Shown here piece after piece: positions 1 to 8,812 of a DNA stretch of 64,000 nucleotides (positions within the stretch are counted from its first letter, which is position 1; the number at the start of each line of letters is the position of its first letter). The notes under the pieces are model-generated. The model had not been told where the DNA came from. It made no database searches and saw only the letters and a list, made by a program, of their open reading frames with translations. The stretch is from Actinomyces culturomici (GTDB taxonomy: Bacteria > Actinomycetota > Actinomycetes > Actinomycetales > Actinomycetaceae), in the NCBI RefSeq assembly GCF_900499005.1, contig NZ_LS991316.1:825812-889811 (forward strand), written 5' to 3'. Made by a program: the position numbers and the translations under genes.

Positions 1-510
1 GTCGAACGGGCGGCCGAGCGCCTCCAGTCCCTCCTCGGCGACGAGGGGCTGCGCGTCCCGCGCCTCCAGGGCGGATGGGATCCGAGGACGCGGGTGCGCC
101 TCCTCCCGTGGGCGGACGCGGGCGCCCGGCTCGTCCCCCTCGAGGGGGAGTGGGAGGGCGGGGTCGATTCCGCGCCCGCGACCCTCCTCGACCATCCGCT
201 CGGCGTCGACCTCCTCGGCGGGCCGATGGGGCTCGAACCGGTCGCGGCGACCGCGCGCGGGCTCCTCACCGCGCGGCCGACCCGGATCCGCCGGCGGGGG
301 GAGGGGGCCGACCCCTACGGCGTCTTCTCCGCCTCTGCCGTGCTCGCGGTCGAGCTCGTCGGCGGCCCGTGGGCGATCCGGGGGCGCTGGTGGGAGGACG
401 ACGCCCTCCAGGGGGCGCGCGTCTACGCGCGGGCGCGTCGTGCCGAGGGTGGGGACCTCCTCCTCGTCGAGAGGCTCGGGGAGTGGTCGATCGACGGGAT
501 CTACGCGTGA
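1..510 (+). CDS. imuB: ImuB-like Y-family polymerase accessory protein, C-terminal part (gene begins before the window)
   Basis: The reading frame is open from the first base and stops at 508-510, giving the last 169 residues. They contain the pattern GGWDPRTRVRLLPWAD, then a proline/leucine-rich stretch, and end in a tryptophan-rich block (GPWAIRGRWWEDD, then WSIDGIYA). This resembles the C-terminal region of actinobacterial ImuB, the catalytically inactive Y-family protein that recruits DnaE2 to the sliding clamp during damage-induced mutagenesis. The polymerase-like part is outside the window, so motif loss in the active site cannot be checked. The dnaE2 gene 3.4 kb downstream on the same strand supports the call. 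No terminator is evident before the next gene. Confidence 0.75.
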   Translation, partial: VERAAERLQSLLGDEGLRVPRLQGGWDPRTRVRLLPWADAGARLVPLEGEWEGGVDSAPATLLDHPLGVDLLGGPMGLEPVAATARGLLTARPTRIRRRGEGADPYGVFSASAVLAVELVGGPWAIRGRWWEDDALQGARVYARARRAEGGDLLLVERLGEWSIDGIYA

Positions 511-653
511 AGGGCCCGCCGGGGGAGGAGCGAGCGACGGGACTGTCGGCGAGAACCGAGGAAAGGCAGCGGAGTCGCGGGAACGGAGCGACGAGCGCGC
601 GGCGGCAATCGATCGGCGGGGACCGCGCGGGGGCGCGGGCGGGCGCGCGGGCA

Positions 654-659
654 TAGAGT
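654..659 (+). promoter_or_regulatory. -10 hexamer TAGAGT, leaderless promoter of the SNF2 gene
   Basis: TAGAGT fits the actinobacterial SigA -10 pattern TANNNT and ends six bases before the ATG at 666, so transcription should start at the start codon. The purine-rich GAGGGG between them abuts the ATG too closely to act as a normal ribosome binding site. Confidence 0.6.
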
Positions 660-665
660 GAGGGG

Positions 666-3600
666 ATGCGCATCCCGGAGGAGTCCGCCCTCGTCCTCGT
701 CGAATCCGACGACGACGCGCTCATGGCGCGCGTGGGGCCCGCGGCCTGGGCGCAGGGCATCGCGGCCTACAGGTCGGGGCGCGTCGTCTCCCTCGAGAAC
801 GACGTCGAGCCGGGCGCCTTCACCGGGAGGGTGCGCGATCGGGGGCTCTCCTACAAGACCTGGGTCTCGACCGCGGGCGGCGGACTCTCCCTCACCTGCG
901 CGTGCCCCGAGGGTACCGACTGCTTCCACTCCGTCGCCCTCCTCCTCGCCCTGCGCGAGGAGGTCGCGTCGGCGCGGCCCCCCGCCTCCCCCTGGCGCGC
1001 GCGCCTCGTCTCGCTCGTCGGGGAGCGGGCGACCGGCGGCGAGCCGCTCGGACTCCTCGTCGACGCGCACGACCCGCGCGCCCCGATCCTCCTCGAGCCG
1101 CTGCGCCGCGGGCACTCCGTCCCGTGGACCCGCAAGAGGGCGGGATGGCCCGACCTCGTATCGACCCAGTGGGCGTCGGTGACCGACGGGCTCGACCCCG
1201 TCCACCTCGCGCTCCTGCGCGAGGGCTACCGCCTCGCTCACGACGACTCGTCCTGGCACTCCCGGCACGAGGTTCCGCTCTCCTCCCTCGGGGAGGACGC
1301 ACTCGCCTGGCTGCGCCGCCTCGAGCGCGACGGCGTCGCCCTCTTCGCCTCCCTCGATCCGCTCACGCCACTCGTCCTCGACACGGCGACCTGGGACCTC
1401 GGCATCGACGTGCGGGGCGCCGACGACGGACTCGTCCTCTCCCTCCTCGCCCGCAACGGCGAGGAGACGAAGCGCGAACCGCGGATCGACGCGGGCACCG
1501 GGCTCCTCGTCCTCGACGGCGGCACCCGCCTCGCGCGCCTGTCGGGCTCAGAGCTCGCGGCCGCCCTACCCGAACGGTCGCTCGCGATCCCGGCCTCGGA
1601 CCTCGCCGAATTCACGACGTCCTTCCTCCCGCGCCTCAAGCGCCAGTACGCCCTCACCTCGACCGACGAGTCCGTCGACCTCGACGCGCCGCCGTCGGCG
1701 GCCCTCGTCGCGACGGCCCGCATCGAGGCGAACTCGACGCTCGTCGTCCGCTGGTGGGCCGAGTTCGACTACGCGGGCTCCCCCTCGCGCGTCCCGCTCG
1801 CCCGCGCCCTCGACGCGCCCGGCGTCGCCGACCTCGCCCGGAGGATCGACGCGCTCGGAGCCGCGCGCGCGCCCGCCGAGCTCTGGCGCCCGGGCCCGGC
1901 GACGATCCGTCTGCCCGCCTGGCGGACCCCGGAGTTCCGCGAGCGCGTCGTCGCCGCGGTCGCCGACCCCGCGCTCCACTGGGATCTGTCCGACGAGGCC
2001 GCGGCCCTCGGGCTCGACGAGGTCCCCCTGCGCGTGCGCGCCGGGCTCGAGCCCGCCGACGGCGACTCCGACTGGTTCGACCTCGCGATCTCCCTCGACG
2101 TCGACGGCGTCCCCGTCCGACTCGCCGACGTCCTCGAGGCCCTCGCCGCGGGCGAGCGCCACCTCCTCGTCGACGGGCACTGGGTGAGCCTCGACGCCGA
2201 TCGCTTCGCCCGCCTCGCCGTCCTCCTCGAGGAGGCCCGCCTTCTCGCCGACTCCGAGGAGCCGCGCCTCGCCGCCCTCCACCGGGGGCTGTGGGAGGAG
2301 ATCGAGGAGACCGCCGACGAGGTCCGCGCGGCCGCGGCCTGGCGCGAGCGCGCCCGCTCCCTCGACGAGGTCCCCGAGATTCCGCTCGTCGACCCCGAGG
2401 GCGCGCAGCTGCGCCCCTACCAGCGCGAGGGCGCGGCCTGGCTCGTCGCCCGGGCGGCGCTCGGACTCGGCGGGATCCTCGCCGACGACATGGGGCTCGG
2501 CAAGACGCTCCAGATCCTCGCCGCCCTCGCCGCCTTGAGGGCGGCGGGCAGGACCGACGGCCCCGTCCTCGTCGTCGCCCCCACCTCCGTCCTGTCGATC
2601 TGGAAGCGGGAGGCCGCACACTTCTACCCCGACCTGGCCGTCGAGGTCGTCTCCGAGACCGCGCGGCGCCGCGAGCGCGGACTCGACGAGGTCCTCGCGG
2701 GCGCCGACCTCGTCGTCACCTCCTACACGATCCTGCGGCTCGAGGCCGAGGAGTGGGCGGCCGCGGAGTTCTCCGGCCTCGTCGTCGACGAGGCGCAGGC
2801 GGCGAAGAACCCGCGCACCGCGATCCACAAGGCGCTGCGGGCCCTGCGCGCCCCCTGGGCGTTCGCAGTCACCGGCACTCCCGTCGAGAACTCCCTGTCG
2901 GACCTGTGGGCGGTCCTCGCGCTCACGACGCCGGGGCTCCTCCCGAAGTGGAGCGTCTTCGCCGAACGGATACGCCGTCCGATCGAGAACGACGGCGACG
3001 AGGCGGCGCTCGACCGCCTCCACCGGCTCATCGGCCCGTTCATGCTCCGCCGGACGAAGGAGGACGTCGCCGCGGACCTCCCCGACAAGGTGGAGACCGT
3101 CGTCGCCGTCGACCTCGGGGCCGAGCACCGGAGGATCTACGACGAGCGCCTCATGCGCGAGCGCGCCCGCGTCCTCTCCCTCGTCGACGACGCGAAGCGG
3201 AGGATCGACGTCCTCGCGTCGATCACGCGGCTGCGACAGCTCGCCCTCGATCCGGCGCTCGTCGAGCCCGACTACGCGCAGATCGGGTCGGCGAAGGTCG
3301 AGTACCTCGCCGACCGCCTCGACGAGATCGTCCCGCGCGGCCACCGCGCCCTCGTCTTCAGCCAGTTCACGTCGTTCCTCGCCCGTATCCGGGAGGTCCT
3401 CGAGCGCCGCGGCATCGCGGTCGTCCAGCTCGACGGGTCGACGACCCGCCGCGACGAGGTCGTCGAGCGGTTCCGCGTCGGCAAGGCTCCCGTCTTCCTC
3501 ATCTCCCTCAAGGCCGGCGGCACCGGCCTCACGCTCACCGAGGCCGACTACGTCTACGTCATGGACCCGTGGTGGAACCCCGCCGCCGAGGCGCAAGCGG

Positions 3601-3788
3601 TCGACCGGGCCCACCGGATCGGGCAGACGAAGAAGGTCAACGTCTACCGGCTCGTCGCCGCGGGCACGATCGAGGAGAAGGTCGTCGCCCTCCAGGAGCG
3701 CAAGCGGCGCCTCGTCACCTCCGTCGTCGAGGGCGCGGGGGCCGGTGCCGGCCTCGACCTCGCCGACCTCGCCGAGCTCCTCGACTGA
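666..3788 (+). CDS. SWIM zinc-finger SNF2-family DNA helicase/ATPase
   Basis: A 1040-residue Swi2/Snf2 ATPase. The N-terminus carries a SWIM zinc finger (C78, C80, C86, H88; CxCx5CxH). The helicase core occupies the C-terminal half: Walker A DDMGLGKT around 606-613, DEAQ at 708-711, TGTPVEN, LRRTKEDV, LVFSQFTSF, SLKAGGTGLTL, and motif VI DRAHRIGQ around 980-987. Such proteins translocate on double-stranded DNA and remodel DNA-protein complexes in the cytoplasm. The gene sits between imuB and dnaE2 on the same strand, which hints at a role in repair or damage tolerance, but that is inference from position. The start at 666 is chosen because TAGAGT lies six bases upstream. Confidence 0.9.
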   Translation: MRIPEESALVLVESDDDALMARVGPAAWAQGIAAYRSGRVVSLENDVEPGAFTGRVRDRGLSYKTWVSTAGGGLSLTCACPEGTDCFHSVALLLALREEVASARPPASPWRARLVSLVGERATGGEPLGLLVDAHDPRAPILLEPLRRGHSVPWTRKRAGWPDLVSTQWASVTDGLDPVHLALLREGYRLAHDDSSWHSRHEVPLSSLGEDALAWLRRLERDGVALFASLDPLTPLVLDTATWDLGIDVRGADDGLVLSLLARNGEETKREPRIDAGTGLLVLDGGTRLARLSGSELAAALPERSLAIPASDLAEFTTSFLPRLKRQYALTSTDESVDLDAPPSAALVATARIEANSTLVVRWWAEFDYAGSPSRVPLARALDAPGVADLARRIDALGAARAPAELWRPGPATIRLPAWRTPEFRERVVAAVADPALHWDLSDEAAALGLDEVPLRVRAGLEPADGDSDWFDLAISLDVDGVPVRLADVLEALAAGERHLLVDGHWVSLDADRFARLAVLLEEARLLADSEEPRLAALHRGLWEEIEETADEVRAAAAWRERARSLDEVPEIPLVDPEGAQLRPYQREGAAWLVARAALGLGGILADDMGLGKTLQILAALAALRAAGRTDGPVLVVAPTSVLSIWKREAAHFYPDLAVEVVSETARRRERGLDEVLAGADLVVTSYTILRLEAEEWAAAEFSGLVVDEAQAAKNPRTAIHKALRALRAPWAFAVTGTPVENSLSDLWAVLALTTPGLLPKWSVFAERIRRPIENDGDEAALDRLHRLIGPFMLRRTKEDVAADLPDKVETVVAVDLGAEHRRIYDERLMRERARVLSLVDDAKRRIDVLASITRLRQLALDPALVEPDYAQIGSAKVEYLADRLDEIVPRGHRALVFSQFTSFLARIREVLERRGIAVVQLDGSTTRRDEVVERFRVGKAPVFLISLKAGGTGLTLTEADYVYVMDPWWNPAAEAQAVDRAHRIGQTKKVNVYRLVAAGTIEEKVVALQERKRRLVTSVVEGAGAGAGLDLADLAELLD

Positions 3789-3850
3789 GCTGCGCGCGGC
3801 GTCGCCCCCGAATGGCGGGAGCGCGTCCGTCCTCCGTCCGGCGAACGCGC

Positions 3851-3886
3851 GGCCCCGCCCTCGTAGGAATCGACGAGGACGGGGCC
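3851..3886 (+). terminator. Hairpin after the SNF2 gene
   Basis: Inverted repeat 3851-3864 / 3873-3886 forms a 14-bp GC-rich stem (one G-U pair in RNA) with an 8-base loop. No T-run follows, as is common for terminators in GC-rich actinobacteria. It separates the SNF2 gene from the separately controlled dnaE2. Confidence 0.6.
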
Positions 3887-3923
3887 GGGCGCGGACGACG
3901 GAGGGGGAATCGACGTATGAAAA

Positions 3924-3939
3924 TAGAACACCTGTTCGA
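3924..3939 (+). promoter_or_regulatory. LexA (SOS) box of dnaE2
   Basis: TAGAACACCTGTTCGA contains the perfect core GAAC-N4-GTTC of the actinobacterial LexA operator (consensus TCGAACNNNNGTTCGA; 14 of the 16 positions are compatible). It lies immediately upstream of the -10 hexamer, where bound LexA would occlude RNA polymerase. DnaE2 is an established LexA target in mycobacteria. Confidence 0.85.
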
Positions 3940-3945
3940 TAGACT
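3940..3945 (+). promoter_or_regulatory. -10 hexamer TAGACT, leaderless promoter of dnaE2
   Basis: TAGACT directly abuts the LexA box and ends six bases before the GTG at 3952, predicting a transcript without 5' leader. No good -35 is visible. Confidence 0.65.
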
Positions 3946-3951
3946 GCTCCG

Positions 3952-6900
3952 GTGAGCGCCCCGGACGTCGACCGTTCCCGCCGCCTCCTCGAGGGGGCCG
4001 CGGAGAGGATCGCGCGCACTCCGTACGCCGAGCTCCACGCCCATTCGGCCTTCACGCTCCTCGACGGGGCCGACCTCCCCGGCGCCCTCGTCGCCGCAGC
4101 CTCGGACCTCGGACTCGAGGCGCTCGCGGTCCTCGACGTCGACGGCATGCACTCGGCCGTCCAGACGACCTCGGCCGCGCGCGAGGCCGGGCTCCCCATC
4201 GTCCACGGCGCCGAACTCACCCTCGATCCGGCGGGCCTCCTCGGCGCCGACCCCGACGCCCTCGCGCCCGGATGGGGGCTCGCGACGGGCGCCGAGGAGC
4301 CCGGCGTCCGCCTCCCGGTCCTCGTCTCCTCGCCGCGCGGCTACACCGCCCTCTGCTCGGCGATGAGCGCCCACGCCCTCGCCCGACCCGGAGTCCGGAC
4401 CGCCGCCCACGTCCTCGACGAGCTCGCGGAGGCGGGCGAGGACTGGCTGATCCTCACCGGCTCGCGCCGCGGCCCGCTGAGGCGCGCCCTGAGGAACAGC
4501 GGGCTCGGGGCCGCCCGGCGCGTGCGTGACCTCCTCCTCGACCGATTCGGCGCCGGCTCCGTCCTCGTCGAATCGGCCCTGTCGCCGACCGACCCCGAGG
4601 ACCTCGCCGACGCCCTCGCCCTCCTCGCCGACGAGCGCTCCCTCCCCCTCGTCGCGACCGGCGCCGTCCGCTGCGCGACCCCCGCCTCCCAGGCGCTCGG
4701 CGACGTCCTCGCCGCGACCCGCCTCGGCGAGCCCCTCGCGGCCGCCGAATCCCACCTGCCCGCCCTCCGCGCCTTCCTGCGGACCGGGGAGGAGATGGCC
4801 GCCCTCCACTCCCGGCGCCCCGACGCGGTCGTGCACACCGTCGACATCGCCGCGCGCGCGGCCTTCGACCTGCGCCTGCTCGCTCCGCGCCTCCCGCGCA
4901 CCGCCGTCCCCGCCGACCACGACGACGCCTCCTGGCTGCGCGAGCTCACGCGCCGCGGCGCCCTCGAGCGCTACGGGACCCGCGCGGAGCACCCGCGCGC
5001 CTGGGAGACGATCGACCATGAGCTCGAGGTCATCGAGGCGCTCGACTTCCCCGGCTACTTCCTCATCGTCAAGGAGATCGTCGACTTCTGCGCCGAGGCC
5101 GGGATCCTCTGCCAGGGGAGGGGCTCGGCCGCGAACTCCGCGGTCTGCTACGCGCTCGGCATCACCGCCGTCGACGCCGTCCGCCACCGCCTCCTCTTCG
5201 AGCGCTTCCTCTCGACCGGCCGCTCCGGGCCGCCCGACATCGACGTCGACATCGAAGCCGGGCGCCGCGAGGAGGTCATCCAGCACGTCTACTCCCTCTA
5301 CGGCCGCGAGCGCGCCGCGCAGGTCGCGAACGTCATCACCTATCGCCCCCGCTCCGCCATCCGCGACGCCGCCCGCGCCCTCGGCTACCCCGTCGGGCTC
5401 GCGACCGCCTGGGCGAAGGGGACCGGCCGCCGCTTCGAGGCGGACGAGGCCGAGGTCGCGCGCCGGAAGGGGGAGGCGACTCCGAGCGGCGGCGCCGCTT
5501 CGCCGGGCTCCTCGGTCGTCGGCGAGATGCCGCCCCTCGTCCGCTCGGTCGCCGTCGCCCTCCAGAAGCTGCCGCGCCACATGGGCATCCACTCGGGCGG
5601 CATGGTCCTCACCGACCAGCCGGTCGCGGGGATCTGCCCGGTCGTGTGGTCGGCGAAGGAGGGGCGCACCGTCCTCCAATGGGACAAGGAGGACTGCGCG
5701 GACGCCGGCCTCGTGAAGTTCGACCTCCTCGGCCTCGGGATGCTCACCGCACTGCGGACCGCCTTCGACGCCCTCGCCGCGCGCGGGGTCCTCGGGCGCA
5801 ACGGACGCCCGCTCGGGCTCCACAACCTCCCGGAGGAGGACCCGCGCGTCTACGACCTCCTCTGCGCCGCCGACACGGTCGGCGTCTTCCAGGTCGAGTC
5901 GCGCGCGCAGATGAACACGCTCCCGCGGCTCGCGCCTCGCTGCTTCTACGACATCGTCGTCGAGGTCGCCCTCATCCGGCCCGGCCCCATCCAGGGTCGG
6001 GCGGTCAACCCCTACCTGCGGAGGCGGCGGGGCCGCGAGGAGGTCTCCTACCTCCACCCGCTCATGCGCCCGGCCCTCGAGAAGACGCTCGGCGTGCCGC
6101 TCTTCCAGGAGCAGCTCATGCAGATCGCCATCGACGTCGCCGGGTTCTCGCCCTCGCAGGCCGACCGGCTCCGCCGGGCGATGGGGGCGAAGCGCTCGCC
6201 GGAGCGGATGGAGGAGCTGCGCCCCGCCCTCATGGAAGGGATGGCGGCGCGCGGCGTCGGCGTCGAGGCGCGCGAGAGGATCTTCGAGCAGCTCAAGGGC
6301 TTCGCCGACTTCGGCTTCCCCGAGTCGCACGCCTTCTCCTTCGCGCACATCGTCTACGCCTCTGCCTGGCTGAAGATCCACCACCCGGAGGACTTCTACG
6401 CGGGACTCCTCGCCGCCCAGCCGATGGGCTTCTACTCGCCCGCCTCGCTCGTCCACGACGCGCGCAGGCACGGCCTCCGCGTTCTCGGACCCGACGTCTC
6501 CCACTCGGGGGTCTCCGCCTCGGTCGAGTTCCCCTCCGCGAAGCATCTTGGGCCCGCCCCGCTCGCCTCCGCGCCCGTCCCGCTCGACGTCGATCCCAGT
6601 GCCGCCCTGCGACTCGGGCTCGACGAGGTCCGCGGCCTGTCGGAGGCGGCCGAGCGGATCGTCGAGGCGCGCATCGACGGGCCCTTCGACTCTCTCGCCT
6701 CGCTCGCCGCGCGGGCCGAGCTCTCCGAATCGGAGATCGTCCGCCTCGCGAAGGCCGACGCCCTCGCCTCCCTCGGCGTCTCGCGGCGCGAGGGCGTGTG
6801 GGCGGCGGGCGCGGTCGGGCGCGCTTCCTGGGGCCAGCCCTACCTCCCGGGCACCGAGGTCGGGGCGCGGGCGCCCGCCCTCCCGGAGATGACCGAGGTC

Positions 6901-7302
6901 GAGGCCCTTCAATCGGACTACGAGGCGACGGGGCTGTCGACGAGCCGCCACCCCTTCGACCTCCTGCGCCCCGAACTCGCGGGCCGCGGGGTCCTCTCGG
7001 CCTCCGAGGTGGGCGAGGGGCTCGACGGCGAGCTCGTCACCGTCGCCGGGATCGTCACCCACCGCCAGCGCCCGCACACGGCGAAGGGGATCACCTTCCT
7101 CACCCTCGAGGACGAGACGGGGCTCCTCAACGTCTCGTGCCAGAAGGGGATGTGGGAGGTGCACCGGCTCGTCGCCCTCTCCTCGCGCGCGCTCGAGATC
7201 CGCGGCCGCGTCGAGTACGGGGACGGCGCGGTGAACATCGAGGCGTACCGGATGCGCCCGGTCGCCCTGCCCGTGGGCGTGCGTTCGCGCGACTTCCGGT
7301 GA
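3952..7302 (+). CDS. dnaE2: Error-prone DNA polymerase III alpha subunit DnaE2
   Basis: A 1116-residue C-family polymerase of DnaE2 length. It has an N-terminal PHP domain (ELHAHSAF from residue 27), the palm motif PDIDVDIE with D431 and D433 as probable metal ligands, the fingers and tandem helix-hairpin-helix region, and a C-terminal OB fold (about residues 1020-1095, ending in GITFLTLEDETGLLNVSC). DnaE2 lacks proofreading and with ImuA'/ImuB carries out damage-induced translesion synthesis. The GTG start is fixed by the promoter six bases upstream; a LexA box overlaps that promoter, so induction by the SOS response is expected. Confidence 0.93.
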   Translation: MSAPDVDRSRRLLEGAAERIARTPYAELHAHSAFTLLDGADLPGALVAAASDLGLEALAVLDVDGMHSAVQTTSAAREAGLPIVHGAELTLDPAGLLGADPDALAPGWGLATGAEEPGVRLPVLVSSPRGYTALCSAMSAHALARPGVRTAAHVLDELAEAGEDWLILTGSRRGPLRRALRNSGLGAARRVRDLLLDRFGAGSVLVESALSPTDPEDLADALALLADERSLPLVATGAVRCATPASQALGDVLAATRLGEPLAAAESHLPALRAFLRTGEEMAALHSRRPDAVVHTVDIAARAAFDLRLLAPRLPRTAVPADHDDASWLRELTRRGALERYGTRAEHPRAWETIDHELEVIEALDFPGYFLIVKEIVDFCAEAGILCQGRGSAANSAVCYALGITAVDAVRHRLLFERFLSTGRSGPPDIDVDIEAGRREEVIQHVYSLYGRERAAQVANVITYRPRSAIRDAARALGYPVGLATAWAKGTGRRFEADEAEVARRKGEATPSGGAASPGSSVVGEMPPLVRSVAVALQKLPRHMGIHSGGMVLTDQPVAGICPVVWSAKEGRTVLQWDKEDCADAGLVKFDLLGLGMLTALRTAFDALAARGVLGRNGRPLGLHNLPEEDPRVYDLLCAADTVGVFQVESRAQMNTLPRLAPRCFYDIVVEVALIRPGPIQGRAVNPYLRRRRGREEVSYLHPLMRPALEKTLGVPLFQEQLMQIAIDVAGFSPSQADRLRRAMGAKRSPERMEELRPALMEGMAARGVGVEARERIFEQLKGFADFGFPESHAFSFAHIVYASAWLKIHHPEDFYAGLLAAQPMGFYSPASLVHDARRHGLRVLGPDVSHSGVSASVEFPSAKHLGPAPLASAPVPLDVDPSAALRLGLDEVRGLSEAAERIVEARIDGPFDSLASLAARAELSESEIVRLAKADALASLGVSRREGVWAAGAVGRASWGQPYLPGTEVGARAPALPEMTEVEALQSDYEATGLSTSRHPFDLLRPELAGRGVLSASEVGEGLDGELVTVAGIVTHRQRPHTAKGITFLTLEDETGLLNVSCQKGMWEVHRLVALSSRALEIRGRVEYGDGAVNIEAYRMRPVALPVGVRSRDFR

Positions 7303-7311
7303 CGGCCGGCG

Positions 7312-7962
7312 TCAGAGGCCGAGGAGCGCTCCGAGCTCCTCGACGGTTCCCGCGCGGGCGGCGCAGGCGTCGAGGTCGCCGTCCTTCGCGTAGCCCCAGC
7401 CGACGCCGATGACGTCGACGCCGGCCTCCGTTCCGCCCTCGACGTCCCAGATCGAGTCGCCGACGAGTACCGGGCGCGAGACGTCGTGCCCGAGCGCGGA
7501 GAGGCGCTCGAGAGCGTCCGCGATGACGAGCGCCTTCGAGGACGGGCCCGCCGGGGCTCCCGCGACGACGTCGAAGGCGTCGATGAGGCCGAGGTGGGCG
7601 AGCTGGGCCTCCGCCATGTACTGCTGCTTCGAGGTCGCCGTCGCGACCGGCGTGCCGGAGGCGCGCACCGCCCGGACGAGGTCGCCGACGCCGGGGAAGG
7701 GGAGCGGCTCGAGGAAGATCTCGTGGTAGACCTCGCGGTACCCCTCGACGAGGTCGGGGAGCTCGTCGCCCGAGTAGCCGAGGTCGGAGAAGGACCACCA
7801 CAGCGGCGGGCCGACGTACTTGCGCAGGGACGCGCGCTCGGGGACGGGGAGGCCGCGCTTCGCGAGGGCCACTTCGAAGGAGTGGGTCACCTGAGGGGCG
7901 GAGTCGACGAGCGTCCCGTCAACGTCGAAGAGCACGCAGGTCCACTGGGAACGGCCGGTCAT
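7312..7962 (-). CDS. HAD-superfamily hydrolase, phosphoglycolate-phosphatase-like
   Basis: A 216-residue HAD subfamily IA hydrolase. Motif I is FDVDGTLVDS with D13 (nucleophile) and D15; motif II is the ATATSKQQY stretch; motif III/IV ends in LVGDSIWDVEGG. Such enzymes dephosphorylate small phosphometabolites; the substrate cannot be told from sequence. The start at 7962 is preferred over 7995 because a GGAGAAGG ribosome binding site precedes it with normal spacing. The gene converges on dnaE2, nine bases apart, and diverges from the MarR gene. Confidence 0.85.
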   Translation of the reverse strand: MTGRSQWTCVLFDVDGTLVDSAPQVTHSFEVALAKRGLPVPERASLRKYVGPPLWWSFSDLGYSGDELPDLVEGYREVYHEIFLEPLPFPGVGDLVRAVRASGTPVATATSKQQYMAEAQLAHLGLIDAFDVVAGAPAGPSSKALVIADALERLSALGHDVSRPVLVGDSIWDVEGGTEAGVDVIGVGWGYAKDGDLDACAARAGTVEELGALLGL

Positions 7963-8137
7963 GGGATTCCTTCTCCTCGCTTCGGTTCGCCCCATCGTCG
8001 CACGAGCGCCCGTCCTCGCGCTCCTCCCGCACCTTTTCAGCGCCCTCGCGCCGCTCGGCGCGTCGACCGCCGCCGGTCGGATCGACGAGGTCGGGGCGGC
8101 GCGCCGGTTCCGGCGGGGGAGACGGGCACCCGACCGA

Positions 8138-8143
8138 TATGAT
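8138..8143 (+). promoter_or_regulatory. -10 hexamer TATGAT, leaderless promoter of the MarR gene
   Basis: TATGAT is close to the ideal -10 and ends seven bases before the ATG at 8151. It contains the alternative upstream ATG at 8139, which would therefore not be transcribed. Confidence 0.6.
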
Positions 8144-8152
8144 TCACATCAT
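8139..8152 (+). promoter_or_regulatory. Candidate MarR autoregulatory operator
   Basis: ATGAT-TCAC-ATCAT is an inverted repeat with 5-bp arms lying across the -10 hexamer and start codon of the MarR gene. A dimeric repressor bound here would block its own transcription, a common MarR arrangement. The arms are short, so this is tentative. Confidence 0.4.
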
Positions 8153-8648
8153 GAAGGAACTCGAGGAGGCGCGCCGGGCGGCCGCCAAGCGCGCGCACGA
8201 GTCGGCCGAGGCGCGCAGGCGCGCGTGGCGGATCTTCTTCGAGGCCTCCGGGCGGCTCCAGGGGGTCCTCGAGACTCGCCTCAAGCGGATGTTCGGCCTC
8301 ACTCTTCCCGACTACAACATCCTCCTCGCCCTCTGGGAGGCGCCGGGGCGGTGCCTGCGGATGGGGGAGCTCGCGGAGCGGGTCGTCTACTCGCCCTCGC
8401 GCCTCACGTACCTCGTCGCCCATCTCGAGCGCGACGGGTGGGTTCGCAGGGTCGCCTCGACGCGGGATCGTCGCAGCTCGGACGCGTGTCTCACCTCACA
8501 GGGGGTCGAGACTGTCGAGGCGGCGACCGCCGCGCACGAGGAGACGGTCCGCGAGTACCTCCTCGACGGCATGACGGACGAGGAGATCGGCCAGATCGTG
8601 CGGATCTTCTCCGCCGTCGGCGATCGTCTCCGCCACGAGGGCGCCTGA
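8151..8648 (+). CDS. MarR-family transcriptional regulator
   Basis: A 165-residue protein from ATG 8151. It has the MarR winged-helix layout: an N-terminal helix, LPDYNILLALWEAPG, the recognition region RMGELAERVVYSPSRLTYLVAHLERDGWVRR, the wing (STRDRRSSDACLTSQG) and C-terminal dimerisation helices. MarR proteins are dimeric cytoplasmic repressors, often responsive to phenolics or oxidants. It stands alone between the divergent HAD gene and a tRNA gene, so its targets are unknown; an inverted repeat over its own -10 suggests autoregulation. The alternative ATG at 8139 lies inside the -10 hexamer and is therefore not used as start. Confidence 0.87.
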   Translation: MKELEEARRAAAKRAHESAEARRRAWRIFFEASGRLQGVLETRLKRMFGLTLPDYNILLALWEAPGRCLRMGELAERVVYSPSRLTYLVAHLERDGWVRRVASTRDRRSSDACLTSQGVETVEAATAAHEETVREYLLDGMTDEEIGQIVRIFSAVGDRLRHEGA

Positions 8649-8732
8649 GACCCGTAATCTGGGGACGAGGGCGGATTTTCCGCGCGGTCGCGCCGAAAAC
8701 CGGGGGTGCGATCCGCCCGAGGCGGGGCCGAT

Positions 8733-8762
8733 TTGGCGAGCACCTGCGATATCGGTTAGAGT
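8733..8762 (+). promoter_or_regulatory. Promoter of tRNA-Leu
   Basis: TTGGCG at 8733-8738 and TAGAGT at 8757-8762 are separated by 18 bases and point at the tRNA gene about 50 bases downstream, a recognisable SigA-type -35/-10 pair. Confidence 0.6.
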
Positions 8763-8812
8763 CTTCCTCGTTCGCAGCGAGGGAAACCGAGCCGGGAATG
8801 AAAGAGTCACCT

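Noticed and set aside
3715..7164. A 1149-codon open frame on the minus strand opposite dnaE2.
   Set aside because: Long antisense frames are expected at this GC content. It lacks a promoter, ribosome binding site and recognisable domains, and dnaE2 is unambiguous.
8139..8150. Upstream ATG at 8139 as start of the MarR gene.
   Set aside because: It falls inside the TATGAT -10 hexamer, and ATG 8151 is at the predicted transcription start.
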